DNA of 64,000 bases, from positions 62,001 through 126,000 of the forward strand of contig NZ_JAMXBH010000014.1 in NCBI RefSeq assembly GCF_023913735.1. The letters are read 5' to 3'. The notes under the pieces were generated by a model. That model was not told the DNA's origin. It saw nothing but the letters and a program-made list of their open reading frames with translations, and did no database searches. Below, piece after piece: positions 55,362-64,000 of the stretch. The translations under genes and the position numbers were made by a program. The number at the start of each line of letters is the position of its first letter. Position 1 is the first letter of the stretch. The stretch comes from Pseudarthrobacter raffinosi. Lineage in GTDB: Bacteria > Actinomycetota > Actinomycetes > Actinomycetales > Micrococcaceae.

Positions 55362-57983
55362 TCAGTTGGTGATGCGGGTCAGGTCACGGGGGTGCCTGGC
55401 CCAGCGGGGCTCCCCCGGCGGGCCGATCAGTTCCAGGCAGAGCATGGCGTTGAGGCCCCACTGGGAGGCCCAGTTGGTGGAGATGTTGGGGTGTTCGACG
55501 ACGGGACGCCAGGTCTGTGCCTGCTGCAGCGATGCGGCGAACGGGGTTGTCAGCCCGCCCCCGGCGTTCTCCAGCAGGATTTTCCAGGCAGTGGCAGCGA
55601 GTTCCTCGTCGCGGTAGCACCAGGCGCCGTAGGCCATCATTCCGGTGGCCATGGACGGCCAACTGAAGTGGGTGTCGTCCAGTGCGCCGCCGGTGAGACG
55701 CTGCTTTTCGGCTTCCGGCAGGGCGTAGAACCTGCCGAAGTCGGCGAGCATCCGGCGGAAGCCGCCATGGTCCAGCGCCTCGGCCACCTCCATCCACACC
55801 TGCGGGGCGCCGAAGGCGATGATCATGTGGAAGCCGCCCTCTGTCCCGGTGAACATGTGGTGCAGGTCCAGGGCCGAGGCGTCAAGCTCCAGGGTGGGTC
55901 CGGAGAGCAGCCCGTGGGGCATGGCCTCAAGCTGGCCGATGCCCTTGGTGATCCGGTCCTTCCACTGGGTGTCGCCGGTGCGTTCCCATTCGCTGAACCA
56001 GTTGGACACCAGGGCGGACCAGTCGGGCCCTATCCGGATGTGCGTCCGTTCCGGGGTCCGCTCGTAGAACTCACGCATGGGGTCCATCCGGTCCAGCGCG
56101 TGCTCGGCGTCGCGGACCTCGGAGAGAAGCTCGCCGATACGTTCGTCCCCGGTGAGGAAGTAGTAGTAGCGGTGAAGGCCGGCCATGCTGATCCGGACCT
56201 CCTTGCAACCGCAGCCCCAGTGGACCACGTTGTGGCGGGACCCCAGCTGGGAGTACTCGCCGAAGTGGTGCCGGTCCACTTCCGCGCTGTGCCAGGTCAT
56301 GGCCTCGGCGAGGCGGAAGGCGCGTGCGTCGCCGCTGCGCAGGAACGACTGCCAGAGCCACATGTTGGGCGCCAGTTCGTTGTTGGCCCAGGCGAAGCCT
56401 CCGAGATCATAACGCCACTGGTGGCGGTACTGGTCGTAGCTGTGCATAAAGTCGCCGTAGTTCCAGTAGCCGTACCAGCCGCGCTGTTCCACTTCCTGGG
56501 TGTAGAACTCCACGAGTCCGTCGAGCCGCCGTTCCACGGCCGCGCCGGCGGGCACCGTCGCCGGCAGCCCCCATGTGGTTCCGGCGGCGCGGGAGGAGTA
56601 GTACAGCTCCGGTTCGCAGACGGGTAGGGCGGGCTGCTGGCGTTCGCAGGCCAGTTCCCACAGCCAGTCGCTGGACGGTGAAGAGTCCACGAAGTCAAAG
56701 GAGATGTGGGACGTGTTGGCCACACCTTCCGGGGTGGAGCGAAGTTCGTCGAAGCCCTCGTAGGCGCTGGGCACGTGGCATTCATCCGTGTAGTGACGCA
56801 GGTCCATGGGTTCCACTGACTCGGCCCAGGACCAGGCAGTGAACGCGGCGGAATCCCCGGCCATGCCGTCCACTTCCAGGGCCGCCGGGAATTTCTGCCA
56901 GAAGCCGCGCAGGGTGACGGCCACGCCGCCAGTGGCGTCCCCGGCGTACAACAGTCCCTGGCTGCGGTGGCCCTTGCCCATCCGGACGGGCAGCAGCCTG
57001 GCTTTGGTCTGCTTCTCCAGCCGGAAGTAGTCCTCGGATTCCTGCGTCAGCCGGAAGTTGGACCAGACAGCATTCTGCCGCCCGACGGCGAACACCGCCG
57101 CGGTTTCCGCCGTCTCACTGACGGCCTGGCCGGCGAGCTGGCGGGCGTAGTCAGGGTTGTCGCCGCTGAATGGCCTGCTGTAGAGGGACTGCACGGGTTC
57201 GGTGTAGACGGCCGTGTCCCCCGCGATGCTGACGCGGCGGTTCAGCAGGACCCCGTTGAGGCTGCGGTCCAGCCGCAACCCGACGCCCTTGATGATCCGG
57301 TCCTTGGCCGCGTCCTGGAACAGCAGTGTCTGCGTAACCTGAACGGTGGCCTGCCCGGCGAAGAACGTGAGGCGGATGATGAACCGGAGCAATTCGGTGC
57401 CTCGCGCGGCGACAGACCCCTCAAGCCGGACCACCGTCCGCACGGAGCCTGGCGTCTCGATGTCCGCGGACTCGACGCTGGCCTGGGCATCCGGTGTACT
57501 GACCACCAGCCGCAGGGCATCGCCGAGCTGCCGTCCGTCCGGCGCAGTGAACGGGCCGGTGAGCTCGCCAGCCGCCTTCCGGGGGCCGGCACCCGCCGCC
57601 TGGCTACCGGTGGCGATGGTCACCGTGAAGGCGCCGGTGTCCACGCGGATGGTGCCGCCGTCGAAGGAGGCCAACGGGCGGGTCGGCAAGGCGTCGGACA
57701 GTGCCCGCCCGGATCCCAAGGCTGGTGCCGGCTCCGAGGCGAACGCACCCGCCAGCACCGGCTCCAGGGCAGCAGCCTCACTGGCGGCCGGAACCACGGC
57801 GGCATGGGCGGTCCATTTAACACTGCCGTCCGGCCAGTAGGCCAGCGGCCTGGCCTCATGGGCCAACGCTGCGTCTGCCAGCCGAATGCCGGGGACGCCC
57901 GCTGCCTCCAATTCCCCCTGCGCCCACGGCCTGCCGAACTGCACAGCCGTGTCCACGCGTGGTGCCTGCTCAAGCCATTTCAC
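55362..57983 (-). CDS. Exo-rhamnogalacturonan lyase, PL26 / YetA-like
   Basis: The 873-residue protein starts with VQFGRPWAQGELEAAGVPGI and ARPLAYWPDGSVKWTAHAAVV, the beta-sandwich opening of PcRGLX/YetA-like proteins. It continues with a Gly/Thr-rich beta domain and a large alpha-helical domain (YGYWNYGDFMHSYDQYRHQW, NMWLWQSFLRSGDARAFRLAEAM, HYFLTGDERIGELL). PL26 enzymes release unsaturated disaccharides from rhamnogalacturonan I ends. There is no signal peptide. The GTG at 57983 follows AGAGGAG and overlaps the GH42 stop (GTGA). Bacillus yetA lies next to lplABCD, the same association as here. The catalytic residues were not assigned. Confidence 0.82.
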   Translation of the reverse strand: MKWLEQAPRVDTAVQFGRPWAQGELEAAGVPGIRLADAALAHEARPLAYWPDGSVKWTAHAAVVPAASEAAALEPVLAGAFASEPAPALGSGRALSDALPTRPLASFDGGTIRVDTGAFTVTIATGSQAAGAGPRKAAGELTGPFTAPDGRQLGDALRLVVSTPDAQASVESADIETPGSVRTVVRLEGSVAARGTELLRFIIRLTFFAGQATVQVTQTLLFQDAAKDRIIKGVGLRLDRSLNGVLLNRRVSIAGDTAVYTEPVQSLYSRPFSGDNPDYARQLAGQAVSETAETAAVFAVGRQNAVWSNFRLTQESEDYFRLEKQTKARLLPVRMGKGHRSQGLLYAGDATGGVAVTLRGFWQKFPAALEVDGMAGDSAAFTAWSWAESVEPMDLRHYTDECHVPSAYEGFDELRSTPEGVANTSHISFDFVDSSPSSDWLWELACERQQPALPVCEPELYYSSRAAGTTWGLPATVPAGAAVERRLDGLVEFYTQEVEQRGWYGYWNYGDFMHSYDQYRHQWRYDLGGFAWANNELAPNMWLWQSFLRSGDARAFRLAEAMTWHSAEVDRHHFGEYSQLGSRHNVVHWGCGCKEVRISMAGLHRYYYFLTGDERIGELLSEVRDAEHALDRMDPMREFYERTPERTHIRIGPDWSALVSNWFSEWERTGDTQWKDRITKGIGQLEAMPHGLLSGPTLELDASALDLHHMFTGTEGGFHMIIAFGAPQVWMEVAEALDHGGFRRMLADFGRFYALPEAEKQRLTGGALDDTHFSWPSMATGMMAYGAWCYRDEELAATAWKILLENAGGGLTTPFAASLQQAQTWRPVVEHPNISTNWASQWGLNAMLCLELIGPPGEPRWARHPRDLTRITN

Positions 57984-60079
57984 AGTGAGTGCTCCTCTTT
58001 GATGTCTTCCAGAACCAGATAGTCGTAGGCGCCCAGGGTGTGGACGCCGGCGGGAAGGGTAAGCGCGGGGTGGCTGGTGTGGCTGCCGTTGTGGGCATGG
58101 ACGGCCTGCTTGCCCAGCAGTTTGCGGGCGGGCCGCAGGAGAGTAAACGCTCCCGGCTCGCCGCCCATGTTGACCAGCCAGTGCTGCAACCGGCCGTTGC
58201 GCCAGCGCTGATATCCGGCCACCGTGCCACCCGCGGTGCGGACGCGCGGCAGCACCCCGGCGCACGCGTACTCGACGACGGCAGCCAGCGGCGCGCCGCC
58301 GCCGTCGTCCGGTCCGCCGGTTCCCGCACCGGCCCCTGGATAGGAACCGAGCAGGATCATCCGGCCGGCGCCGATCCGGCGTTCGGTGGCGAATTCAAGG
58401 CCCTCGGCGGGACCGACGGTGACCGTGCCGAGCGCCGTGGCCGCACCAGGCGCGTCATTTTCTGGGAGCCTGAAGAACGTGCTCATCCGGGAGAGGTCGA
58501 CGTCGTGGCCCAGGATGCTGCCCCGGGAACCTGACCCGGTGGCCGGGAACTGGAAGACGGATTCGACGCCGGCGGCGGCCTCCAGCCCGCCGAGGGCGGA
58601 GTCGGCATGCCATGTGTGGTGCTCCGTACGGCCTCCGGTGCCGGGCCCGCAGACCCACGTGCCGCCGTCGTGCACCCACTGCAGGATCCGCTCCCGGTCC
58701 TGCTCTGGGAGGTGGTGGACGAACGGGGTGAACAGCACGCGGAAGCCGGCGAGGGAGGCCTCCACCGGAAGCAGTGACCGCTGGATTCCGGCCCGGACCA
58801 GTCCTGCGTAGATCGCCGAGATCAGTCCGCGGTAGCCAACCCTGTCGCCCGCTTCGGTCTCCAGGAATCCCTTGGCGTGGTCCGAGTAGTGGACGGCGAC
58901 GGCGGGCTGGGCCGGGCTGCTGTGGTCCAGCAGCGGCTTCACCGCCGGGAGCAGCCTGCCTATTGCGTCGGCGCTGGCGTGGCCGATGGTGGGCTGGCCC
59001 CAGGCGCTGACCACCGAACCGTGCGCCTGTTCGCTGCCGCCGCGGTGCTGGCGGAAGTGCCAGAACAGGAATCCGGCGGACCCTGAGGCGTAGTTGGCGA
59101 AGGCCTCCGCTTCCGCGAACCCGTGCGGGTGCGGCACGCCGTAGTGCCGCACCGAGCCGCCGTGGCTGGGACTGGTCTCCATCAGGACCGTGCGGCGGGA
59201 CTTTGCCAGCCGCGGGAAGTAGTCCAGGTTCATCAGGAACGCGGAATGGTTGTTGGCCGAGGGGTAGGTGTCGAAGCTGGAGAAGTCCAGGTGCTCGAAG
59301 AGCGCGGCGTTGTCCAGGTCGAAGCCGAAGCCGCTGTTGTGGGTCACGGGAAGACTGCTGTGGACTCGGATGATGCCCGACTGTTCGCGGGCAAACCCGT
59401 TGATACTCTCCTGGCTGAACAGCCTGAAATCGTTGACCAGCGAGGTGTTGTGGAGGAACGGCGTGGGGCCGGGAAGGGGCACCTGCGCAAAGCTTTGATA
59501 CGTTTCACTCCAGACCGCGGAATGCCACGCCTGGTTGAGCAGATCAACCTCCTGGTAGCGCGCGGCCAGCCAGCCGGTCCAGAGGTCACGGCAAGTTGCG
59601 CAGTGGCAGCCGCCCACGTGGGACTTGAACTCGTTGTCCAACTGCCACGCGAGAACCCTCCGGTCATTCCCGACGGCGGCCGCCATGGACTTGGTTATCC
59701 GTGCGGCGCGGTCGCGGAAAACGGGATTGTTGGTGCAGATGTGCTGCCGGGAGCCGTGACCCAGGGCAACGCCGTCGGCCGTGTGGTGCAGGCGTTCCGG
59801 GTGGCCGTGGGTGAGCCAGACCGGCGGGGTGGCCGTGGGTGTGCAGACTATGGCGCTGAGCCCGCTGGCGCCGAGCACCTCGAGGGCGCGGTCCAGGACG
59901 TCCAGGCAAATCTCCCCATCCTCGGGTTCCAGGGCGGACCACATGAACTCTCCCAGCCTGGCCGTGTTCATGCCGAGCCGGCGCATGTGGGCAGCGTCGG
60001 CGGCGAAGGTAGCCACGTCCAGGACCTCGGGATAGACGGCCGCGCCATACAGGAGCCGGCCGTCAAAAAGGTCACCCAA
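57980..60079 (-). CDS. GH42 family beta-galactosidase
   Basis: The 699-residue glycoside hydrolase has an N-terminal TIM barrel: GAAVYPEV, LGMNTARLGEFMWSALEP, the acid/base Glu in AWQLDNEF (about 148) and nucleophile Glu in VLMETSPSHGG (about 300). A Cys cluster GGCHCATC, which binds zinc in GH42 relatives, follows the acid/base. A trimerisation-like and small beta domain complete it. It probably trims galactan side chains. The TTG start at 60079 is favoured by AGGGGGC 5-6 bases upstream; it overlaps the YesL-type stop by 8 bases. A longer frame lies inside that gene. Confidence 0.9.
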   Translation of the reverse strand: MGDLFDGRLLYGAAVYPEVLDVATFAADAAHMRRLGMNTARLGEFMWSALEPEDGEICLDVLDRALEVLGASGLSAIVCTPTATPPVWLTHGHPERLHHTADGVALGHGSRQHICTNNPVFRDRAARITKSMAAAVGNDRRVLAWQLDNEFKSHVGGCHCATCRDLWTGWLAARYQEVDLLNQAWHSAVWSETYQSFAQVPLPGPTPFLHNTSLVNDFRLFSQESINGFAREQSGIIRVHSSLPVTHNSGFGFDLDNAALFEHLDFSSFDTYPSANNHSAFLMNLDYFPRLAKSRRTVLMETSPSHGGSVRHYGVPHPHGFAEAEAFANYASGSAGFLFWHFRQHRGGSEQAHGSVVSAWGQPTIGHASADAIGRLLPAVKPLLDHSSPAQPAVAVHYSDHAKGFLETEAGDRVGYRGLISAIYAGLVRAGIQRSLLPVEASLAGFRVLFTPFVHHLPEQDRERILQWVHDGGTWVCGPGTGGRTEHHTWHADSALGGLEAAAGVESVFQFPATGSGSRGSILGHDVDLSRMSTFFRLPENDAPGAATALGTVTVGPAEGLEFATERRIGAGRMILLGSYPGAGAGTGGPDDGGGAPLAAVVEYACAGVLPRVRTAGGTVAGYQRWRNGRLQHWLVNMGGEPGAFTLLRPARKLLGKQAVHAHNGSHTSHPALTLPAGVHTLGAYDYLVLEDIKEEHSL

Positions 60080-60773
60080 CAGGTGCCCCCTGCTGGCTGG
60101 GCAGGGCGACGGCGGGGTGCGCGTCGCCGTCGGCAGCCTCCTGCAGCGCGGCCAAGGCGGCGACGGACTCGTCATTGGCGGCAAAGAACCGGTCGCACAG
60201 CCAGCCGGTCACGTACAGCCAGGCGCCGATGCTGAAGAAGGGGATAAGTCCAGGCAGGGCGCGGCTCGCGTAGACGGCTGCGGCTGTGATGAACAGCAGG
60301 ATGACGGTGCCCGCCAGGTGACGGACAGCAAAACGGGAGCAGATCATCAGGTACTGGCCCAGCGGCAGTTCGTAGCGGGCGTACATCGGGAAGAGGTAGC
60401 AGACCACCCCGGCGAGGAAGATGGCGGCAACAAACGTGCCGGCTGCGACCAGCTGGGACATCAGGCCCCGGGCGCCGGACGAGTAGTTCCAGTTCATCGC
60501 CAGGGCCACTGCCACCGCCATGACGGGCAACGCCAGAGCGTTGGCACCGACGAAGTTCGCGAAGTATTCACGGGTGAACGACTTGAGCAGCGGGGCGGCT
60601 TCTCCCCGCACCCGGCGCCGGACCAGGATCTGCGCCGCGGCCGTTGCAGGACCTGCACCCAGGACACCCAGGCCCAGCAGGGTGAAAAGGATCCACAGCA
60701 CGTTGAGGCAGGCAATCCAGAGCAGGGTGTCAAAGAACGAGTAGGCGCGTGCACTGAAACTTCCAGCCAGCAT
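60072..60773 (-). CDS. YesL (DUF624) family membrane protein
   Basis: The 233-residue protein has five to six membrane segments. It has the DUF624 signature near the N-terminus, FDTLLWIACLNVLWILFTLLGLGVLGAGPATAA, and later GLIPFFSIGAWLYVTGWL. YesL-type proteins accompany Lpl-type pectin-fragment transporters in Firmicutes and actinobacteria; the role is unclear. The ATG at 60773 follows AAGGAG at 7 bases spacing; in-frame starts at 60797 and 60869 lack such a site. It heads the operon reading left through the GH42, PL26, importer and esterase genes. Confidence 0.85.
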   Translation of the reverse strand: MLAGSFSARAYSFFDTLLWIACLNVLWILFTLLGLGVLGAGPATAAAQILVRRRVRGEAAPLLKSFTREYFANFVGANALALPVMAVAVALAMNWNYSSGARGLMSQLVAAGTFVAAIFLAGVVCYLFPMYARYELPLGQYLMICSRFAVRHLAGTVILLFITAAAVYASRALPGLIPFFSIGAWLYVTGWLCDRFFAANDESVAALAALQEAADGDAHPAVALPSQQGAPVG

Positions 60774-60890
60774 GGCAAAGCTCCTTCGGTTCTCCATCGT
60801 TGCAGAAACGCGCCCATAAGTGGCGGGCGTCACCTGAGTAATCGGTTTCTCGAAATCTAGACCCCTCATGGCGGGTGGGTCAAGCTAATT

Positions 60891-60959
60891 TTTGAATCGT
60901 TACATTACTGGACTCGGCAGCCCGCCATAGTCCACACTGGACCTTGGAAAGCGCTTGCC
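60891..60959. promoter_or_regulatory. Two LacI-type operators between divergent lyase and oxidoreductase units
   Basis: TGAATCGTTACA (60893-60904) differs by one base from the rhamnose operator half TGTTACGATTCA at 47039. GGAAAGCGCTTGCC (60946-60959) is a second, cre-like palindrome (one mismatch) with central CG. They lie in the 337-base gap 60774-61110, which holds no other recognisable gene. The two sites could bind different LacI-type regulators. Confidence 0.6.
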
Positions 60960-61110
60960 GGATGATGTATCAGCGAGCGCCAAGGGCGAGCCAGCCCCGT
61001 ATCCGCCTGCCAGCGCCGGTATCGCGGGAACGCCGCATCGTCCGCCCCGGCTCCGTCACGACGGCCGCCGGGGCCAAGATTTTGTGCCTGCGGGCAGAAA
61101 CGGAGATCCA

Positions 61111-62391
61111 TTGGGAATGCCAGCCGGCACCGCCGCCGAGTCACAGTCCCGGTCTGCAGATCCTGTCCAGACCGGCGATCTTGAGGCCCAGGATCCTGTC
61201 CGGACCGAATGTCCTAACCCGGCCCCGGCACCCGCGCCGGAGCAAGTCCGCCCGGCCCGCGTGGCGCTGGTAGGCATCCACGGCTTCGGCACGCACCACC
61301 TGGGCAACCTTCAACGGCTTCAGGAGGCCGGCGTCGTCGAACTCGTAGCGGTAGCCGATCCCCATCCGCCGGAACCGGGGTCCGTGCCGGCCACGGCCGC
61401 CGTGTTCCCGGGGCTGACCGAACTCCTGGCGGGCACCCCGGACCTGGACGTGATCATCGTGGCCACTCCCATCCAGACCCACGCCCCGCTGGGCCTCGCC
61501 GCCATGGCCACAACAGCGGATCTCTATCTGGAGAAGCCCCCGGTCGCGTCGCTGGCCGATTTCAACACGCTGTGCGACGCCGCCCAGGCATCCGGCCGGA
61601 GCGTGCAGATCGGCTTCCAGAGCCTGGGGTCACACGCGCTGCGGGCCATCGAGGAACTCGTCGCCAACGGCACCATCGGCACCCTCGAAGGCTTCTCGGC
61701 AACCGGCCGTTGGGTCCGCAACAGGGCCTACTACAAGCGCTCCCGCTGGGCCGGGAAGCGGAGCATTGACTGCGTCGACGTGGTTGACGGGGTCGCCACC
61801 AATCCCCTGGCCCACGCCGTGGCCACCGCATTGCGCATCGCCGGCGCCCGCACCATCGAAGATGTCGCCTCGGTGGAAACCGATCTCTACCGGGCCAATG
61901 ACATCGAATCCGACGACACCTCCGTCATCCGGATCCGCACCGCCAAGGGACTTCCCGTCACCTGCGCACTCACCATCTGCGCCACCGAATCCGCGGAACC
62001 CTATGTCACACTGCAGGGCTCGCGGGGCCAGGCCGTGTTCCACTACACCGAAGACCGCCTCACCGTGACCACCCCTGCCGGGCAGACCGAGGAGGTCTTC
62101 GGCCGCGACGACCTCACGGAGAACCTGCTGGCCCACCGCTGCGAAGGCAGGGAACTCATCAGTCCGCTCCTGGACAGCGGAGCCTTCATGCTGGTGCTCG
62201 AAGCCATCCGGACCGCATCGCTGCCGGCCCTGATCGACGGCGCCTACGTCCATTGGGAAGGTGACGGCGACGCCGCGCACGCCGTCGTCGTCGGGATCGA
62301 GGAAGCCCTGGAGCGTGCCACGCAAGAGCATGCGACTTTCAGCGAGCTTGGACTGCCCTGGGCCCTCGCAGCACGCGGAACTGCTTCCTGA
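61111..62391 (+). CDS. Gfo/Idh/MocA family oxidoreductase
   Basis: The 426-residue protein has a Rossmann domain with VALVGIHGFGTHHLGNLQRL and D-x-x-I-V-A-T-P, then the EKPP motif (LYLEKPPVAS, about 150) with catalytic Lys and the Gfo C-terminal beta-sheet domain. These enzymes oxidise or reduce sugars or sugar acids with NAD(P). The start is uncertain: TTG at 61111 with GGAG 5 bases upstream is used; ATG at 61117 and TTG at 60955 are in frame, and the first ~40 residues are low-complexity. Its stop overlaps the rhamnosidase start (TGATG). Confidence 0.85.
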   Translation: MGMPAGTAAESQSRSADPVQTGDLEAQDPVRTECPNPAPAPAPEQVRPARVALVGIHGFGTHHLGNLQRLQEAGVVELVAVADPHPPEPGSVPATAAVFPGLTELLAGTPDLDVIIVATPIQTHAPLGLAAMATTADLYLEKPPVASLADFNTLCDAAQASGRSVQIGFQSLGSHALRAIEELVANGTIGTLEGFSATGRWVRNRAYYKRSRWAGKRSIDCVDVVDGVATNPLAHAVATALRIAGARTIEDVASVETDLYRANDIESDDTSVIRIRTAKGLPVTCALTICATESAEPYVTLQGSRGQAVFHYTEDRLTVTTPAGQTEEVFGRDDLTENLLAHRCEGRELISPLLDSGAFMLVLEAIRTASLPALIDGAYVHWEGDGDAAHAVVVGIEEALERATQEHATFSELGLPWALAARGTAS

Positions 62392-64000
62392 TGGGCGTCT
62401 CCCCCACCCAGGAAGCAACCCCCACACTGACCCGCCAAGGCGAGTTGCGGGCTGGCGGCCTGCTGACCGACAGCCTCTCCCCCTGCCTCACCGCCTCGCT
62501 GCGCCCGGTGTTCGGGTGGACACTGAGCCAGCCGGACGACGCCAGCCGCGCCGCGGCCCGGCAGACGGGCTACGAAATCGCCGTCGAGGATTCGGCCGGG
62601 GCGGAGGTCTGGCACTCCGGACCCATGCCCTCCTTCCGCCAAGCAGGGATTCCCTACGGCGGGCCGGACCTGGCCGAGGACTCGGACTACAGCTGGCGGG
62701 TCCGGGTGAGTGACGCCGGAGGCTACGCCAGCCCCTGGTCCGAAGCCGCGTCGTTTAGCACTGGACTTTCGGACAGCGGATGGGGTGCCGACTGGATCCA
62801 CCGGGCCCCGGGCGGCCGGGCTCCGCTGGACGTCCTCGAAGGCGCCCTTCGCGTCGCTGGCTCCCCTTTCCTGCCCATTCCCTGCCCTCCCGTCCGCTGT
62901 TTCTTGCTGGAGGCACGCCTCCGGCCGGTGATGGGATGGGCCGGGCTGCTCCTCCGCAGCAGCGGCTCGGGCACTGGATTGCTGCTGGAACTGAACACGG
63001 CGGGCAATGTGGTGCTCCGCCGCGCCCCGGAATGGGACATCCCGGCCCCTGCCACTCCGGACACCGACGTGCTGGCCAGCGCCCAGCTGGAACGCAACGC
63101 CGCTGCCAGCCAGGAACGACTGCCCGGCAAGGACCTAGTCCCCGGCACCTGGCAGGATCTCACGGTTTCCGACGACGGCACCACCATCACCGTGACCCTC
63201 GACGGCGTTGAACTGCTTACCGTCAACGAGCCGCTCCCCGCGGGGTTCGAGGGCCGGCTCGCCCTGCATCAGGGTCCCCGCAGCCAGGCCGAGTACGCCT
63301 CGCTGCGGATTACTGACGGCGCCCGTAGCGGTTCAGCTGCCGGTGCTTCCGTCGACACTGTTTCTGCTGACGCCACTCCCGGGGGCGCGGTACTCCTGGA
63401 CCACCGATTCAGCGCCGGCCCGGAAGAGGCCCGTGCGTTCCTGGGGCACTGGGCAGGCACCACGGCGCACCGGCAGCCCGACGAATGGACACTTTTCCGC
63501 AGCACCGTCCTGATCACGGGAATTGTTGCCCGGGCACGCCTCTTTGTGGCTGCGAGCCATCACGCGCAGGTGGCGTTGGACGGAAACGCCTGCCTCAGCA
63601 CAACCTCCTTCGGCTACCCCGGCGAGGGATATTACGACGCCGCCGACGTCACCGCGCTGCTCGCGGCCCACACCCCCGGAGTGCCGAAACAGTCGGGTCA
63701 GCAAGTCCAGCCAGCGCTGCCCGGCCAGCGGGCCCAGCAGCAGCCCGTCGAGATTCCCCTGACCGCCCTACTGCACTGGTACGGCCCCGGTCAGGGCAGG
63801 GCTGCCAGCGTACCGGCCCTGCTGGTCCGCCTCAGCGTGGACTACACGGACGGGCGCCGCGAGGTCTTCGGCTCCGGTTCGAACTGGACCGCTGCCGAGG
63901 CGCCGTACCGGCAAGCGGGCTACCGGAACGATGAGGGCGACCCTGTAGAGCACCTGGACGGGCAGGCAGCGGCCGCCCTGGATGCAAGCCAGGACATGCC
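62391..64000 (+). CDS. Alpha-L-rhamnosidase (GH78), N-terminal part
   Basis: An open frame runs from ATG at 62391 to the window edge with no stop (536 codons). It starts MGVSPTQEATPTL, has a fibronectin-like N-domain (RPVFGWTL, GYEIAVED, YSWRVRVSDAGG, SPWSEAASFSTGL) and W-G-A-D-W-I as in GH78. An inserted LamG-like sandwich follows (about 150-310; GTWQDLTVSDDGTTI). The rhamnosidase N-terminal domain comes next (RSTVLITGIVARARLFVAAS and DAADVTALL). The catalytic (alpha/alpha)6 barrel would lie beyond the edge. Coupling to the oxidoreductase (TGATG) and the rhamnogalacturonan genes supports release of terminal rhamnose from pectin oligosaccharides. Confidence 0.88.
   Translation, partial: MGVSPTQEATPTLTRQGELRAGGLLTDSLSPCLTASLRPVFGWTLSQPDDASRAAARQTGYEIAVEDSAGAEVWHSGPMPSFRQAGIPYGGPDLAEDSDYSWRVRVSDAGGYASPWSEAASFSTGLSDSGWGADWIHRAPGGRAPLDVLEGALRVAGSPFLPIPCPPVRCFLLEARLRPVMGWAGLLLRSSGSGTGLLLELNTAGNVVLRRAPEWDIPAPATPDTDVLASAQLERNAAASQERLPGKDLVPGTWQDLTVSDDGTTITVTLDGVELLTVNEPLPAGFEGRLALHQGPRSQAEYASLRITDGARSGSAAGASVDTVSADATPGGAVLLDHRFSAGPEEARAFLGHWAGTTAHRQPDEWTLFRSTVLITGIVARARLFVAASHHAQVALDGNACLSTTSFGYPGEGYYDAADVTALLAAHTPGVPKQSGQQVQPALPGQRAQQQPVEIPLTALLHWYGPGQGRAASVPALLVRLSVDYTDGRREVFGSGSNWTAAEAPYRQAGYRNDEGDPVEHLDGQAAAALDASQDM

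Noticed and set aside
1..64000. tRNA, rRNA, known riboswitches and insertion sequences
   Set aside because: No cloverleaf-type arms with the usual conserved T-loop bases, no rRNA sequence, no transposase or integrase frame was recognised by eye.

Overview
The window is high-GC actinobacterial DNA. It is most likely from a soil member of the Micrococcaceae (Arthrobacter/Pseudarthrobacter-like). The evidence is the high GC content, the actinobacterial gene sets menB-menE-menA, phosphatase-resA-ccdA-resB-ccsB and bS22 next to a small HTH gene, and many genes whose start codon sits 6-7 bases after a -10 box (leaderless mRNAs). No rRNA, tRNA, CRISPR array, phage or insertion sequence was seen. The genus is inferred from gene content and style, not from a search.

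Layout. 1-4.2 kb: the start of a thiolase behind a TetR-type box, a pentapeptide-repeat/SRPBCC pair, CsbD, a dienelactone hydrolase-like protein and an amino-acid permease. 4.4-7.6 kb: nirBD with a small upstream partner. 7.8-11.1 kb: an ABC-F ATPase, then a ribbon-helix-helix regulator coupled to a DUF4097 beta-strand protein. 11.2-13.9 kb: a Mn/Zn-type ABC importer. 14-19.6 kb: a CAAX-type protease, menaquinone genes menB/menE/menA and small membrane proteins. 19.6-28.7 kb: a co-oriented cassette encoding a membrane-anchored Hsp70-like protein, a LuxR-type regulator, an IniB-like protein and two dynamin-like GTPases (IniA/IniC-like). It sits between menaquinone-side and cytochrome c-side housekeeping genes. 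28.8-33.8 kb: cytochrome c maturation (resA, ccdA, resB, ccsB). 34-39.2 kb: YceI, two Pro/Gln-rich membrane proteins, rex with a glutaredoxin, a HAD phosphatase, bS22 and an HTH protein. 39.4-40.7 kb: DAHP synthase preceded by a 19-residue leader peptide containing Trp, Tyr, Tyr and Phe.

From 40.8 kb to the right edge almost everything fits use of rhamnogalacturonan I (pectin). There is an esterase, the rhamnose pathway rhaM-rhaI-rhaEW-rhaB with a LacI regulator, and an operon of a YesL protein, GH42 galactosidase, PL26-type lyase, Lpl-type sugar importer, rhamnogalacturonan acetylesterase and DUF1961. Divergently from that operon lie a Gfo/Idh/MocA oxidoreductase and a GH78 alpha-L-rhamnosidase that runs off the window. 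Near-identical LacI-type half-sites lie at the rhamnose promoter and at the lyase operon promoter, so the two halves may share a regulator.

The most notable observations are the aroG leader peptide with its mutually exclusive RNA stems, the Hsp70/LuxR/IniB/dynamin cassette, the rhamnogalacturonan locus, an in-frame insertion in menB that resembles a dispersed repeat, several palindromic repeat families, and the recurrent leaderless promoter pattern.
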